From: Chaunax sp. Z400
Lineage: Eukaryota; Chordata; Actinopteri; Lophiiformes; Chaunacidae
Direction: 5' to 3'
NCBI GenBank assembly: GCA_037577475.1
Contig: JBAGJB010000196.1
Coordinates: 343,874 to 407,873, forward strand
Length of the DNA stretch: 64,000 nucleotides
Shown here: positions 1-11,376 of the stretch, piece after piece
How the letters are laid out: each line of letters begins with the position of its first letter
Numbering within the stretch: the first letter of the stretch is position 1
Notes under the pieces: model-generated
The model's database searches: none
The model's input: only the letters and a program-made list of their open reading frames with translations
Told to the model about the DNA's origin: nothing
Translations under genes and position numbers: made by a program

Positions 1-1275
1 ACATACTACTACTATACATACTATTCATACTATACATACTATTTTTACTATACATACTATACATACTATTCATACTGTACATACTATTCATACTATACAT
101 ACTATTCATACTGTACATACTATTCCTACTATACATACTATACGTACTATGCATACTATTCATACTGTACATACTATACATACTATTCATACTATACATA
201 CTATTCCTACTATACATACTATTCATACTACACATACTAGTCATACTGTACATACTATACATACTGTACATACTATTTATACTATACATACTATACATAC
301 TATTTATACTATACATACTATTTATACTATACATACTATTCATACTGTACATACTATTCATACTTTTCATAATGTACATACTATACATACTATTCATACT
401 GTACATACTATACATACTACTCATACTATTCATACTGTACATACTATTCATACTATTCATAATGTACATACTATACATACTATTCATACTGTACATACTA
501 TACATACTACTCATACTATACATACTATTCGTACTATACATACTATACATACTATTCATACTATTCATACTGTACATACTATACATACTATTCATACTGT
601 ACATACTATACATACTATTCATACTGTACATAGTATACATACTATTCATACTGTACATACTATTCATACTGTACATACTATACATACTATTCATGCTATA
701 CATACTATTCATACTGTACATACTATACATACTATTCATACTGTACATACTATTCATACTGTACATACTATTCATACTGTACATACTATACATACTGTAC
801 ATACTATACATACTATTTATACTATACATACTATTCATACTGTACATACTATACATACTACTCATAATATACATACTATTCGTACTATACATACTATTCA
901 TACTATACATACTCTTCATACTGTACATACTATACATACTATTCATACTGTACATACTATTCATACTGTACATACTATACATACTATTCATACTGTACAT
1001 ACTATTCATACTGTACATACTATACATACTATTCATACTATACATACTATTCATACTGTACATACTGTACATACTATTCATACTATTCATACTATACATA
1101 CTATTCATACTGTACATACTATACATACTATACATACTATTCATACTAAACATACTGTATATACTACACATACTATTCATAATGTAGATACTATACATAT
1201 TATTCATACTGTACATACTATACATATTATTCATACTGTACATACTATACATACTGTACATACTATACATACTAT
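1..1275. repeat. 10-bp minisatellite array, copy A (left end cut by window)
   Basis: Tandem 10-mers of the form CATACTATAC / CATACTATTC / CATACTGTAC fill this stretch without interruption. Sporadic variants are TATTTATACT, CTACTCATAC, TATTCGTACT and a few others. The order of variants matches the array from about 41983 onward, so this is the left part of copy A of the tandem unit. It ends where CATACTAT passes into AAAAGTTTATACTAAAGG. Four of six frames are open because three 10-bp units make ten codons; no protein is inferred from that. Confidence 0.97.
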
Positions 1276-4200
1276 AAAAGTTTATACTAAAGGTTTAACT
1301 AAAGGTTTATACTAAAGGTTTATACTAAAGGTTTAACTAAAGGTTTATACTAAAGGTTTAACTAAAGGTTTATACTAAAGGTTTATAATAAAGGTTTATA
1401 CTAAAGGTTTATACTAAAGGTTTATAATAAAGGTTTATAATAAAGGTTTATACTAAAGGTTTATACTAAAGGTTTATACTAAAGGTTTATACTAAAGGTT
1501 TATACTAAAGGTTTATACTAAAGGTTTATACTAAAGGTTTATACTAAAGGTTTATAATAAAGGTTTATACTAAAGGTTTATACTAAAGGTTTATACTAAA
1601 GGTTTATAATAAAGGTTTATACTAAAGGTTTATACTAAAGGTTTATACTAAAGGTTTATAATAAAGGTTTATACTAAAGGTTTATACTAAAGGTTTATAC
1701 TAAAGGTTTATACTAAAGGTTTATACTAAAGGTTTAACTAAAGGTTTATACTAAAGGTTCAACTAAAGGTTTATACTAAAGGTTTATACTAAAGGTTTAT
1801 ACTAAAGGTTTATACTAAAGGTTTATTACTAAAGGTTTATTACTAAAGGTTTATAGTAAAGGTTTAACTAAAGGTTTAACTAAAGGTTTAACTAAAGGTT
1901 TATACTAAATGTTTATACTAAAGGTTTATACTAAAGGTTCAACTAAAGGTTTATACTAAAGGTTTATACTAAAGGTTTATACTAAAGGTTTATACTAAAG
2001 GTTTAACTAAAGGTTTATACTAAAGGTTTAACTAAAGGTTTATACTAAAGGTTTAACTAAAGGTTTATACTAAAGGTTTAACTAAAGGTTTAACTAAAGG
2101 TTTAACTAAAGGTTTATACTAAAGGTTTATACTAAAGGTTTATACTAAAGGTTTAACTAAAGGTTTATACTAAAGGTTTATACTAAAGGTTTATACTAAA
2201 GGTTTAACTAAAGGTTTAACTAAAGGTTTATACTAAAGGTTTATACTAAAGGTTTATACTAAAGGTTTAACTAAAGGTTTATACTAAAGGTTTATAATAA
2301 AGGTTTATACTAAAGGTTTATACTAAAGGTTTATAATAAAGGTTTATAATAAAGGTTTATACTAAAGGTTTATAATAAAGGTTTATAATAAAGGTTTATA
2401 ATAAAGGTTTATAATAAAGGTTTATACTAAATATTTATACTAAAGGTTTATAATAAAGGTTTGACTAAAAGTTTATACTAAAGGTTTAACTAAAGGTTTA
2501 TACTAAAGGTTTAACTAAAGGTTTATAGTAAAGGTTTATACTAAAGGTTTATACTAAAGGTTTAACTAAAGGTTTATACTAAAGGTTTATACTAAAGGTT
2601 TATACTAAAGGTTTAACTAGAGGTTTATACTAAAGGTTTAACTAAAGGTTTAAGTAAAGGTTTATACTAAAGGTTCAACAAAAGGTTTATACTAAAGGTT
2701 TCTACTAAAGGTTTAACTAAAGGTTTAACTAAAGGTTTATACTAAAAGTTTATACTAAAGGTTTATACTAAAGGTTTATACTAAAGGTTTAACTAAAGGT
2801 TTAACTAAAAGTTTATACTAAAGGTTTATACTAAAGGTTTAACTAAAGGTTTATACTAAAGGTTTAACTAAAGGTTTATACTAAAGGTTTCTACTAAAGG
2901 TTTAACTAAAGGTTTAACTAAAGGTTTATACTAAAGGGTTATACTAAAGGTTTATACTAAAGGTTTAACTAAAGGTTTGACTAAAAGTTTATACTAAAGG
3001 TTTATACTAAAGGTTTAACTAAAGGTTTATACTAAAGGTTTATACTAAAGGTTTAACTAGAGGTTTATACTAAAGGTTTAACTAAAGGTTTAACTAAAGG
3101 TTTATACTAAAGGTTTAACTAAAGGTTTATACTAAAGGTTTCTACTAAAGGTTTAACTAAAGGTTTAACTAAAGGTTTATACTAAAGGTTTATACTAAAG
3201 GTTTAACTAAAGGTTTAACTAAAGTTTATACTAAAGGTTTATACTAAAGGTTTATACTAAAGGTTTATACTAAAGGTTTATACTAAAGGTTTATACTAAA
3301 GGTTTAACTAAAGGTTTATACTAAAGGTTTAACTAAAGGTTTATACTAAAGGTTTATACTAAAGGTTTAACTAAAGGTTTAACTAAAGGTTTATACTAAA
3401 GGTTTCTACTAAAGGTTTAACTAAAGGTTTAACTAAAGGTTTATACTAAAAGTTTATACTAAAGGTTTATACTAAAGGTTTATACTAAAGGTTTAACTAA
3501 AAGTTTATACTAAAGGTTTATACTAAAGGTTTAACTAAAGGTTTAACTAAAGGTTTATACTAAAGGTTTCTACTAAAGGTTTAACTAAAGGTTTAACTAA
3601 AGGTTTATACTAAAGGGTTATACTAAAGGTTTATACTAAAGGTTTAACTAAAGGTTTGACTAAAAGTTTATACTAAAGGTTTATACTAAAGGTTTAACTA
3701 AAGGTTTATACTAAAGGTTTATACTAAAGGTTTAACTAGAGGTTTATACTAAAGGTTTAACTAAAGGTTTAACTAAAGGTTTATACTAAAGGTTTAACTA
3801 AAGGTTTATACTAAAGGTTTCTACTAAAGGTTTAACTAAAGGTTTAACTAAAGGTTTATACTAAAGGTTTATACTAAAGGTTTAACTAAAGGTTTAACTA
3901 AAGGTTTATACTAAAGGTTTATACTAAAGGTTTATACTAAAGGTTTATACTAAAGGTTTAACTAAAGGTTTATACTAAAGGTTTAACTAAAGGTTTATAC
4001 TAAAGGTTTAACTAAAGGTTTATACTAAAGGTTTATACTAAACGTTTAACTAAAGGTTTAACTAAAGGTTTAACTAAAGGTTTATACTAAAGGTTTATAC
4101 TAAAGGTTTATACTAAAGGTTTATACTAAAGGTTTATACTAAAGGTTTATACTAAAGGTTTTACTAAAGGTTTAACAAAAGGTTTATAGTAAAGGTTTAT

Positions 4201-7200
4201 ACTAAAGGTTTAACTAAAGGTTTATACTAAAGGTTTATACTAAAGGTTTAACTAAAGGTTTAACTAAAGGTTTAACTAAAATTTTTATACTAAAGGTTTA
4301 TACTAAAGGTTTGACTAAAAGTTTATACTAAAGGTTTAACTAAAGGTTTATACTAAAGGTTTAACTAAAGGTTTATAGTAAAGGTTTATACTAAAGGTTT
4401 GACTAAAAGTTTATACTAAAGGTTTAACTAAAGGTTTAACTAAAGGTTTATACTAAAGGTTTAACTAAAGGTTTATAGTAAAGGTTTATACTAGAGGTTT
4501 ATACTAAAGGTTTATACTAAAGGTTTAACTAAAGGTTTAACTAAAGGTTTATACTAAAGGTTTATACTAAAGGTTTATACTAAAGGTTTATACAAAAGGT
4601 TTATACAAAAGGTTTATACTAAAGGTTTGACTAAAGGTTTAACTAAAGGTTTATACTAAAGGTTTAACTCAAGGTTTATACTAAAGGTTTAACTCAAGGT
4701 TTATACTAAAGGTTTATACTAAAGGTTTAACTAAAGGTTTAACTAAAGGTTAATGGTTTATACTAAAGGTTTATACTAAAGGTTTAACTAGAGGTTTATA
4801 CTAAAGGTTTATACTAAAGGTTTAACTAAAGGTTTATACTAAAGGTTTATACTAAAGGTTTATACTAAAGGTTTATACTAAAGGTTTAACTAAAGGTTTA
4901 TACTAAAGGTTTATACTAAAGGTTTATACTAAAGGTTTAACTAAAGGTTTATACTAAAGGTTTAACTAAAATTTTTATACTAAAGGTTTATACTAAACGT
5001 TTAACTAAAGGTTTAACTAAAGGTTTAACTAAAGGTTTATACTAAAGGTTTATACTAAAGGTTTATACTAAAGGTTTAACTAAAGGTTTATACTAAAGGT
5101 TTATACTAAAGGTTTTACTAAAGGTTTAACAAAAGGTTTATAGTAAAGGTTTATACTAAAGGTTTAACTAAAGGTTTATACTAAAGGTTTATACTAAAGG
5201 TTTAACTAAAGGTTTATACTAAAGGTTTATACTAAAGGTTTATACTAAAGGTTTATACTAAAGGTTTATACTAAAGGTTTATACTAAAGGTTTTACTAAA
5301 GGTTTAACAAAAGGTTTATAGTAAAGGTTTATACTAAAGGTTTAACTAAAGGTTTATACTAAAGGTTTATACTAAAGGTTTAACTAAAGGTTTATACTAA
5401 AGGTTTATACTAAAGGTTTATACTAAAGGTTTATACTAAAGGTTTATACTAAAGGTTTATACTAAAGGTTTATACTAAAGGTTTATAATAAAGGTTTATA
5501 CTAAAGGTTTATACTAAAGGTTTATACTAAAGGTTTATACTAAAGGTTTATAATAAAGGTTTAACTAAAGGTTTAACTAAAGGTTTATACTAAAGGTTTA
5601 TACTAAAGGTTTAACTAAAGGTTTAACTAAAGGTTTATACTAAAGGTTTATACTAAAGGTTTATACTAAAGGTTTAACTAAAGGTTTATACTAAAGGTTT
5701 AACTAAAGGTTTATACTAAAGGTTTAACTAAAGGTTTATACTAAAGGTTTATACTAAAGGTTTATACTAAACGTTTAACTAAAGGTTTAACTAAAGGTTT
5801 AACTAAAGGTTTATACTAAAGGTTTATACTAAAGGTTTAACTAAAGGTTTATACTAAAGGTTTATACTAAAGGTTTTACTAAAGGTTTAACAAAAGGTTT
5901 ATAGTAAAGGTTTATACTAAAGGTTTAACTAAAGGTTTATACTAAAGGTTTATACTAAAGGTTTAACTAAAGGTTTATACTAAAGGTTTAACTAAAGGTT
6001 TAACTAAAATTTTTATACTAAAGGTTTATACTAAAGGTTTGACTAAAAGTTTATACTAAAGGTTTAACTAAAGGTTTATACTAAAGGTTTAACTAAAGGT
6101 TTATACTAAAGGTTTGACTAAAAGTTTATACTAAAGGTTTAACTAAAGGTTTATACTAAAGGTTTAACTAAAGGTTTATAGTAAAGGTTTATACTAGAGG
6201 TTTATACTAAAGGTTTATACTAAAGGTTTAACTAAAGGTTTAACTAAAGGTTTAACTAAAGGTTTATACTAAAGGTTTATACTAAAGGTTTATACTAAAG
6301 GTTTATACAAAAGGTTTATACAAAAGGTTTATACTAAAGGTTTGACTAAAGGTTTAACTAAAGGTTTATACTAAAGGTTTAACTCAAGGTTTATACTAAA
6401 GGTTTAACTCAAGGTTTATACTAAAGGTTTATACTAAAGGTTTAACTAAAGGTTTAACTAAAGGTTAATGGTTTATACTAAAGGTTTATACTAAAGGTTT
6501 AACTAGAGGTTTATACTAAAGGTTTATACTAAAGGTTTAACTAAAGGTTTATACTAAAGGTTTATACTAAAGGTTTATACTAAAGGTTTATACTAAAGGT
6601 TTAACTAAAGGTTTATACTAAAGGTTTATACTAAAGGTTTATACTAAAGGTTTATACTAAAGGTTTAACTAAAGGTTTATACTAAAGGTTTAACTAAAAT
6701 TTTTATACTAAAGGTTTATACTAAACGTTTAACTAAAGGTTTAACTAAAGGTTTAACTAAAGGTTTATACTAAAGGTTTATACTAAAGGTTTATACTAAA
6801 GGTTTAACTAAAGGTTTATACTAAAGGTTTATACTAAAGGTTTTACTAAAGGTTTAACAAAAGGTTTATAGTAAAGGTTTATACTAAAGGTTTAACTAAA
6901 GGTTTATACTAAAGGTTTATACTAAAGGTTTAACTAAAGGTTTATACTAAAGGTTTAACTAAAGGTTTAACTAAAATTTTTATACTAAAGGTTTATACTA
7001 AAGGTTTGACTAAAAGTTTATACTAAAGGTTTAACTAAAGGTTTATACTAAAGGTTTAACTAAAGGTTTATAGTAAAGGTTTATACTAAAGGTTTGACTA
7101 AAAGTTTATACTAAAGGTTTAACTAAAGGTTTATACTAAAGGTTTAACTAAAGGTTTATAGTAAAGGTTTATACTAGAGGTTTATACTAAAGGTTTATAC

Positions 7201-10084
7201 TAAAGGTTTAACTAAAGGTTTAACTAAAGGTTTAACTAAAGGTTTATACTAAAGGTTTATACTAAAGGTTTAACTAAAGGTTTATACTAAAGGTTTATAC
7301 TAAAGGTTTATACTAAAGGTTTATACAAAAGGTTTATACAAAAGGTTTATACTAAAGGTTTGACTAAAGGTTTTAACTAAAGGTTTATACTAAAGGTTTA
7401 ACTCAAGGTTTATACTAAAGGTTTAACTCAAGGTTTATACTAAAGGTTTATACTAAAGGTTTAACTAAAGGTTAATGGTTTATACTAAAGGTTTATACTA
7501 AAGGTTTAACTAGAGGTTTATACTAAAGGTTTATACTAAAGGTTTATACTAAAGGTTTATACTAAAGGTTTAACTAAAGGTTTATACTAAAGGTTTATAC
7601 TAAAGGTTTATACTAAAGGTTTAACTAAAGGTTTAACTAAAGGTTTATACTAAAGGTTTAACTAAAGGTTTATACTAAAGGTTTCTACTAAAGGTTTAAC
7701 TAAAGGTTTAACTAAAGGTTTATACTAAAGGTTTATACTAAAGGTTTAACTAAAGGTTTAACTAAAGGTTTATACTAAAGGTTTATACTAAAGGTTTATA
7801 CTAAAGGTTTAACTAAAGGTTTATACTAAAGGTTTAACTAAAGGTTTATACTAAAGGTTTAACTAAAGGTTTATACTAAAGGTTTATACTAAAGGTTTAT
7901 ACTAAACGTTTAACTAAAGGTTTAACTAAAGGTTTAACTAAAGGTTTATACTAAAGGTTTATACTAAAGGTTTATACTAAAGGTTTAACTAAAGGTTTAT
8001 ACTAAAGGTTTATACTAAAGGTTTTACTAAAGGTTTAACAAAAGGTTTATAGTAAAGGTTTATACTAAAGGTTTAACTAAAGGTTTATACTAAAGGTTTA
8101 TACTAAAGGTTTAACTAAAGGTTTATACTAAAGGTTTAACTAAAGGTTTAACTAAAATTTTTATACTAAAGGTTTATACTAAAGGTTTGACTAAAAGTTT
8201 ATACTAAAGGTTTAACTAAAGGTTTATACTAAAGGTTTAACTAAAGGTTTATAGTAAAGGTTTATACTAAAGGTTTGACTAAAAGTTTATACTAAAGGTT
8301 TAACTAAAGGTTTATACTAAAGGTTTAACTAAAGGTTTATAGTAAAGGTTTATACTAGAGGTTTATACTAAAGGTTTATACTAAAGGTTTAACTAAAGGT
8401 TTAACTAAAGGTTTAACTAAAGGTTTATACTAAAGGTTTATACTAAAGGTTTATACTAAAGGTTTATACAAAAGGTTTATACAAAAGGTTTATACTAAAG
8501 GTTTGACTAAAGGTTTAACTAAAGGTTTATACTAAAGGTTTAACTCAAGGTTTATACTAAAGGTTTAACTCAAGGTTTATACTAAAGGTTTATACTAAAG
8601 GTTTAACTAAAGGTTTAACTAAAGGTTAATGGTTTATACTAAAGGTTTATACTAAAGGTTTAACTAGAGGTTTATACTAAAGGTTTATACTAAAGGTTTA
8701 ACTAAAGGTTTATACTAAAGGTTTATACTAAAGGTTTATACTAAAGGTTTATACTAAAGGTTTAACTAAAGGTTTATACTAAAGGTTTATACTAAAGGTT
8801 TATACTAAAGGTTTATACTAAAGGTTTAACTAAAGGTTTATACTAAAGGTTTAACTAAAATTTTTATACTAAAGGTTTATACTAAACGTTTAACTAAAGG
8901 TTTAACTAAAGGTTTAACTAAAGGTTTATACTAAAGGTTTATACTAAAGGTTTATACTAAAGGTTTAACTAAAGGTTTATACTAAAGGTTTATACTAAAG
9001 GTTTTACTAAAGGTTTAACAAAAGGTTTATAGTAAAGGTTTATACTAAAGGTTTAACTAAAGGTTTATACTAAAGGTTTATACTAAAGGTTTAACTAAAG
9101 GTTTATACTAAAGGTTTAACTAAAGGTTTAACTAAAATTTTTATACTAAAGGTTTATACTAAAGGTTTGACTAAAAGTTCATACTAAAGGTTTAACTAAA
9201 GGTTTATACTAAAGGTTTAACTAAAGGTTTATAGTAAAGGTTTATACTAAAGGTTTGACTAAAAGTTTATACTAAAGGTTTAACTAAAGGTTTATACTAA
9301 AGGTTTAACTAAAGGTTTATAGTAAAGGTTTATACTAGAGGTTTATACTAAAGGTTTATACTAAAGGTTTAACTAAAGGTTTAACTAAAGGTTTAACTAA
9401 AGGTTTATACTAAAGGTTTATACTAAAGGTTTAACTAAAGGTTTATACTAAAGGTTTATACTAAAGGTTTATACTAAAGGTTTATACAAAAGGTTTATAC
9501 AAAAGGTTTATACTAAAGGTTTGACTAAAGGTTTTAACTAAAGGTTTATACTAAAGGTTTAACTCAAGGTTTATACTAAAGGTTTAACTCAAGGTTTATA
9601 CTAAAGGTTTATACTAAAGGTTTAACCAAAGGTTAATGGTTTATACTAAAGGTTTATACTAAAGGTTTAACTAGAGGTTTATACTAAAGGTTTATACTAA
9701 AGGTTTATACTAAAGGTTTATACTAAAGGTTTAACTAAAGGTTTATACTAAAGGTTTATACTAAAGGTTTATACTAAAGGTTTAACTAAAGGTTTATACT
9801 AAAGGTTTAACTAAAATTTTTATACTAAAGGTTTATACTAAAGGTTTGACTAAAAGTTTATACTAAAGGTTTAACTAAAGGTTTATACTAAAGGTTTAAC
9901 TAAAGGTTTATAGTAAAGGTTTATACTAAAGGTTTATACTAAAGGTTTAACTAAAGGTTTATACTAAAGGTTTATACTAAAGGTTTATACTAAAGGTTTA
10001 ACTAGAGGTTTATACTAAAGGTTTAACTAAAGGTTTAACTAAAGGTTTAACTAAAGGTTTAACTAAAGGTTTATACTAAAGGTT
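1276..10084 (+). repeat. 12/13-bp minisatellite array (TTTATACTAAAGG), copy A
   Basis: 8.8 kb of head-to-tail TTTATACTAAAGG (13 bp) mixed with TTTAACTAAAGG (12 bp) and variants such as TTTATAATAAAGG, TTTATTACTAAAGG, TTTGACTAAAAG, TTTATACAAAAGG and TTTAACTCAAGG. Rare marker variants recur together, for example GGTTAATGG near 4750, 6472, 7462, 8630 and 9634. This shows higher-order blocks of about 1.0 and 1.15 kb, together about 2.16 kb, laid over the short unit. The TAA inside the unit keeps frames closed. The array abuts the Ginger-like terminus at 10085. Confidence 0.97.
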
Positions 10085-10539
10085 TGTTGAGCCGCATTTT
10101 GTAATAACGGATCTTTTTTATACTAAAGGTTTATACTAATAAACGTCCAAAATGTAATAACTTTTTCATTTCATTTTGTAATAAACTGCCGCATTTTGTA
10201 ATAAACTGCCCCAACGCATTTGGTAATAAATTTTGCCACATTATGTAATAAGTTATTACATTTTGAGAAGATTATTACAAAATGCACTTGCAACTTTTTT
10301 ATTTTCTAGGAAATGTAATAACATGGTGCATTATGTAATAATACCTATTATTGTTGTTTGTTAAACAATGAATTTATACAAGAGTGACTTTTTGTTGTTT
10401 TTTATGCAATTTCCCTTAGAGCTATGTAGCCCAATAAATCTATGTATGACAGAACACGTTTGGAATTATATAGGCCAATAACTTGTGGCCAAATTCAAAG
10501 CTCTACATGGTCTGTCACTCAGCCAGGGAGGGGAGGGCG
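10085..10539 (+). mobile_element. Ginger-like transposon, outer left end (X), copy A
   Basis: Begins TGTTGAGCCGC and carries repeated CATTTTGTAATAA motifs in the first ~240 bp, the layout expected of subterminal transposase-binding repeats. Beyond about 10350 comes internal sequence not shared with the next element (ends near CAGCCAGGGAGGGGAGGGCG). Compared with copy B (56990-57427) it has 29 bp (10111-10139) containing two satellite-like units in place of a TGCATTTTG-type stretch. No right end specific to X is seen; the only inverted terminus to the right is at 18016. Confidence 0.7.
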
Positions 10540-10869
10540 TGTTGAGCCGCATTTTGTAATAACGGTGCATTTTGTAATAAACGTCCAAAATGTAATAACT
10601 TTTTCATTTCATTTTGTAATAAAGCCGCATTTTGTAATAAACTGCCGCATTTTGTAATAAACTGCCCCAACGCATTTTGTAATAAATTTTGCCGCATTAT
10701 GTAATAAGTTATTACATTTTGAGAAGATTATTACAAAATGCACTTGCAACTTTTTTATTCTCTAGAAAATGTAATAACATGGTGCATTACGTAATAACAA
10801 TTCTAAAGCATTGTTTATTTGTTTGTTAATTGTATTTTATTTTACTTTAAAGTATTTGTAAAAGTTAGG
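10540..10869 (+). repeat. 330-bp terminal repeat of Ginger-like element Y, copy A
   Basis: Starts TGTTGAGCCGCATTTTG and ends AAAAGTTAGG. It holds about eight CATTTTGTAATAA-like motifs in both orientations, including an internal dyad TTATTACATTTTGAG...ATTACAAAATGC. The same 330 bp occurs at 15509-15838 in the same orientation and at 17687-18016 inverted, so it is a terminal inverted repeat of a DNA transposon family. TGT...ACA ends fit Ginger-type termini as I recall them. Confidence 0.8.
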
Positions 10870-11376
10870 CCTATTATTAGTATCACTGTATTAGCCTAGT
10901 AGCAGTACTTAGCAATTACTATCAGTACACTATTCAAAGGTTGCATTAACAGAGAATATTCTGTAAATTCCAGATTTTTTTTATTGGATACCAAAACCAC
11001 ATCAAGAATAGTTATAAACATCCAACAAACCGTATTATGCTTCTTATAATACAGAACAAAACTCTGGGTATCAAAATTTAATCCATTCGTAAACATTAAC
11101 ATATGCACATACAAAATAGAAACGCTGATGAATAGGTAAAGAACAGCTTTATTTATGCATTTATAGAACCTTTCAACAACAATAAATGCAACCAACACAT
11201 GCAGGCTTGCGGCCAATTTAAAATAATAATGAACCAATGAATATAAGTTCTACCTTAAACAACGTAAGTGTCTTCTGCTTGTTTAGAGAGCTGCTGTGAC
11301 CAGCAAATTTCTCCACTAAGATTAATTTTAAACAAATATGAAATTGCCTCAAAAGGCTAAACAAACAACAAAATTT
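10870..11376. other. Interval between terminal repeat and integrase gene; no gene supported
   Basis: AT-rich sequence downstream of the minus-strand integrase gene, probably its 3' untranslated region. A 113-codon minus-strand frame (10896-11237) is open in both copy A and copy B. It has no recognisable domain and only a generic hydrophobic composition, so I do not call it a gene. Confidence 0.5.

Noticed and set aside
149..1315. 388-codon His-Thr-Ile repeat frame and the overlapping Tyr-Ile-Leu frame
   Set aside because: Produced by the 10-bp satellite, which stays open in four of six frames; no start context, no non-repeat sequence and no conservation signal.
1276..10084. CRISPR or telomeric array
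   Set aside because: Units of 12/13 bp without unique spacers and not a TTAGGG-type repeat; the host is eukaryotic.
10896..11237. 113-codon minus-strand frame next to the integrase gene
   Set aside because: No domain or motif; more likely 3' untranslated sequence of the integrase transcript. Its presence in both copies is explained by recent duplication.
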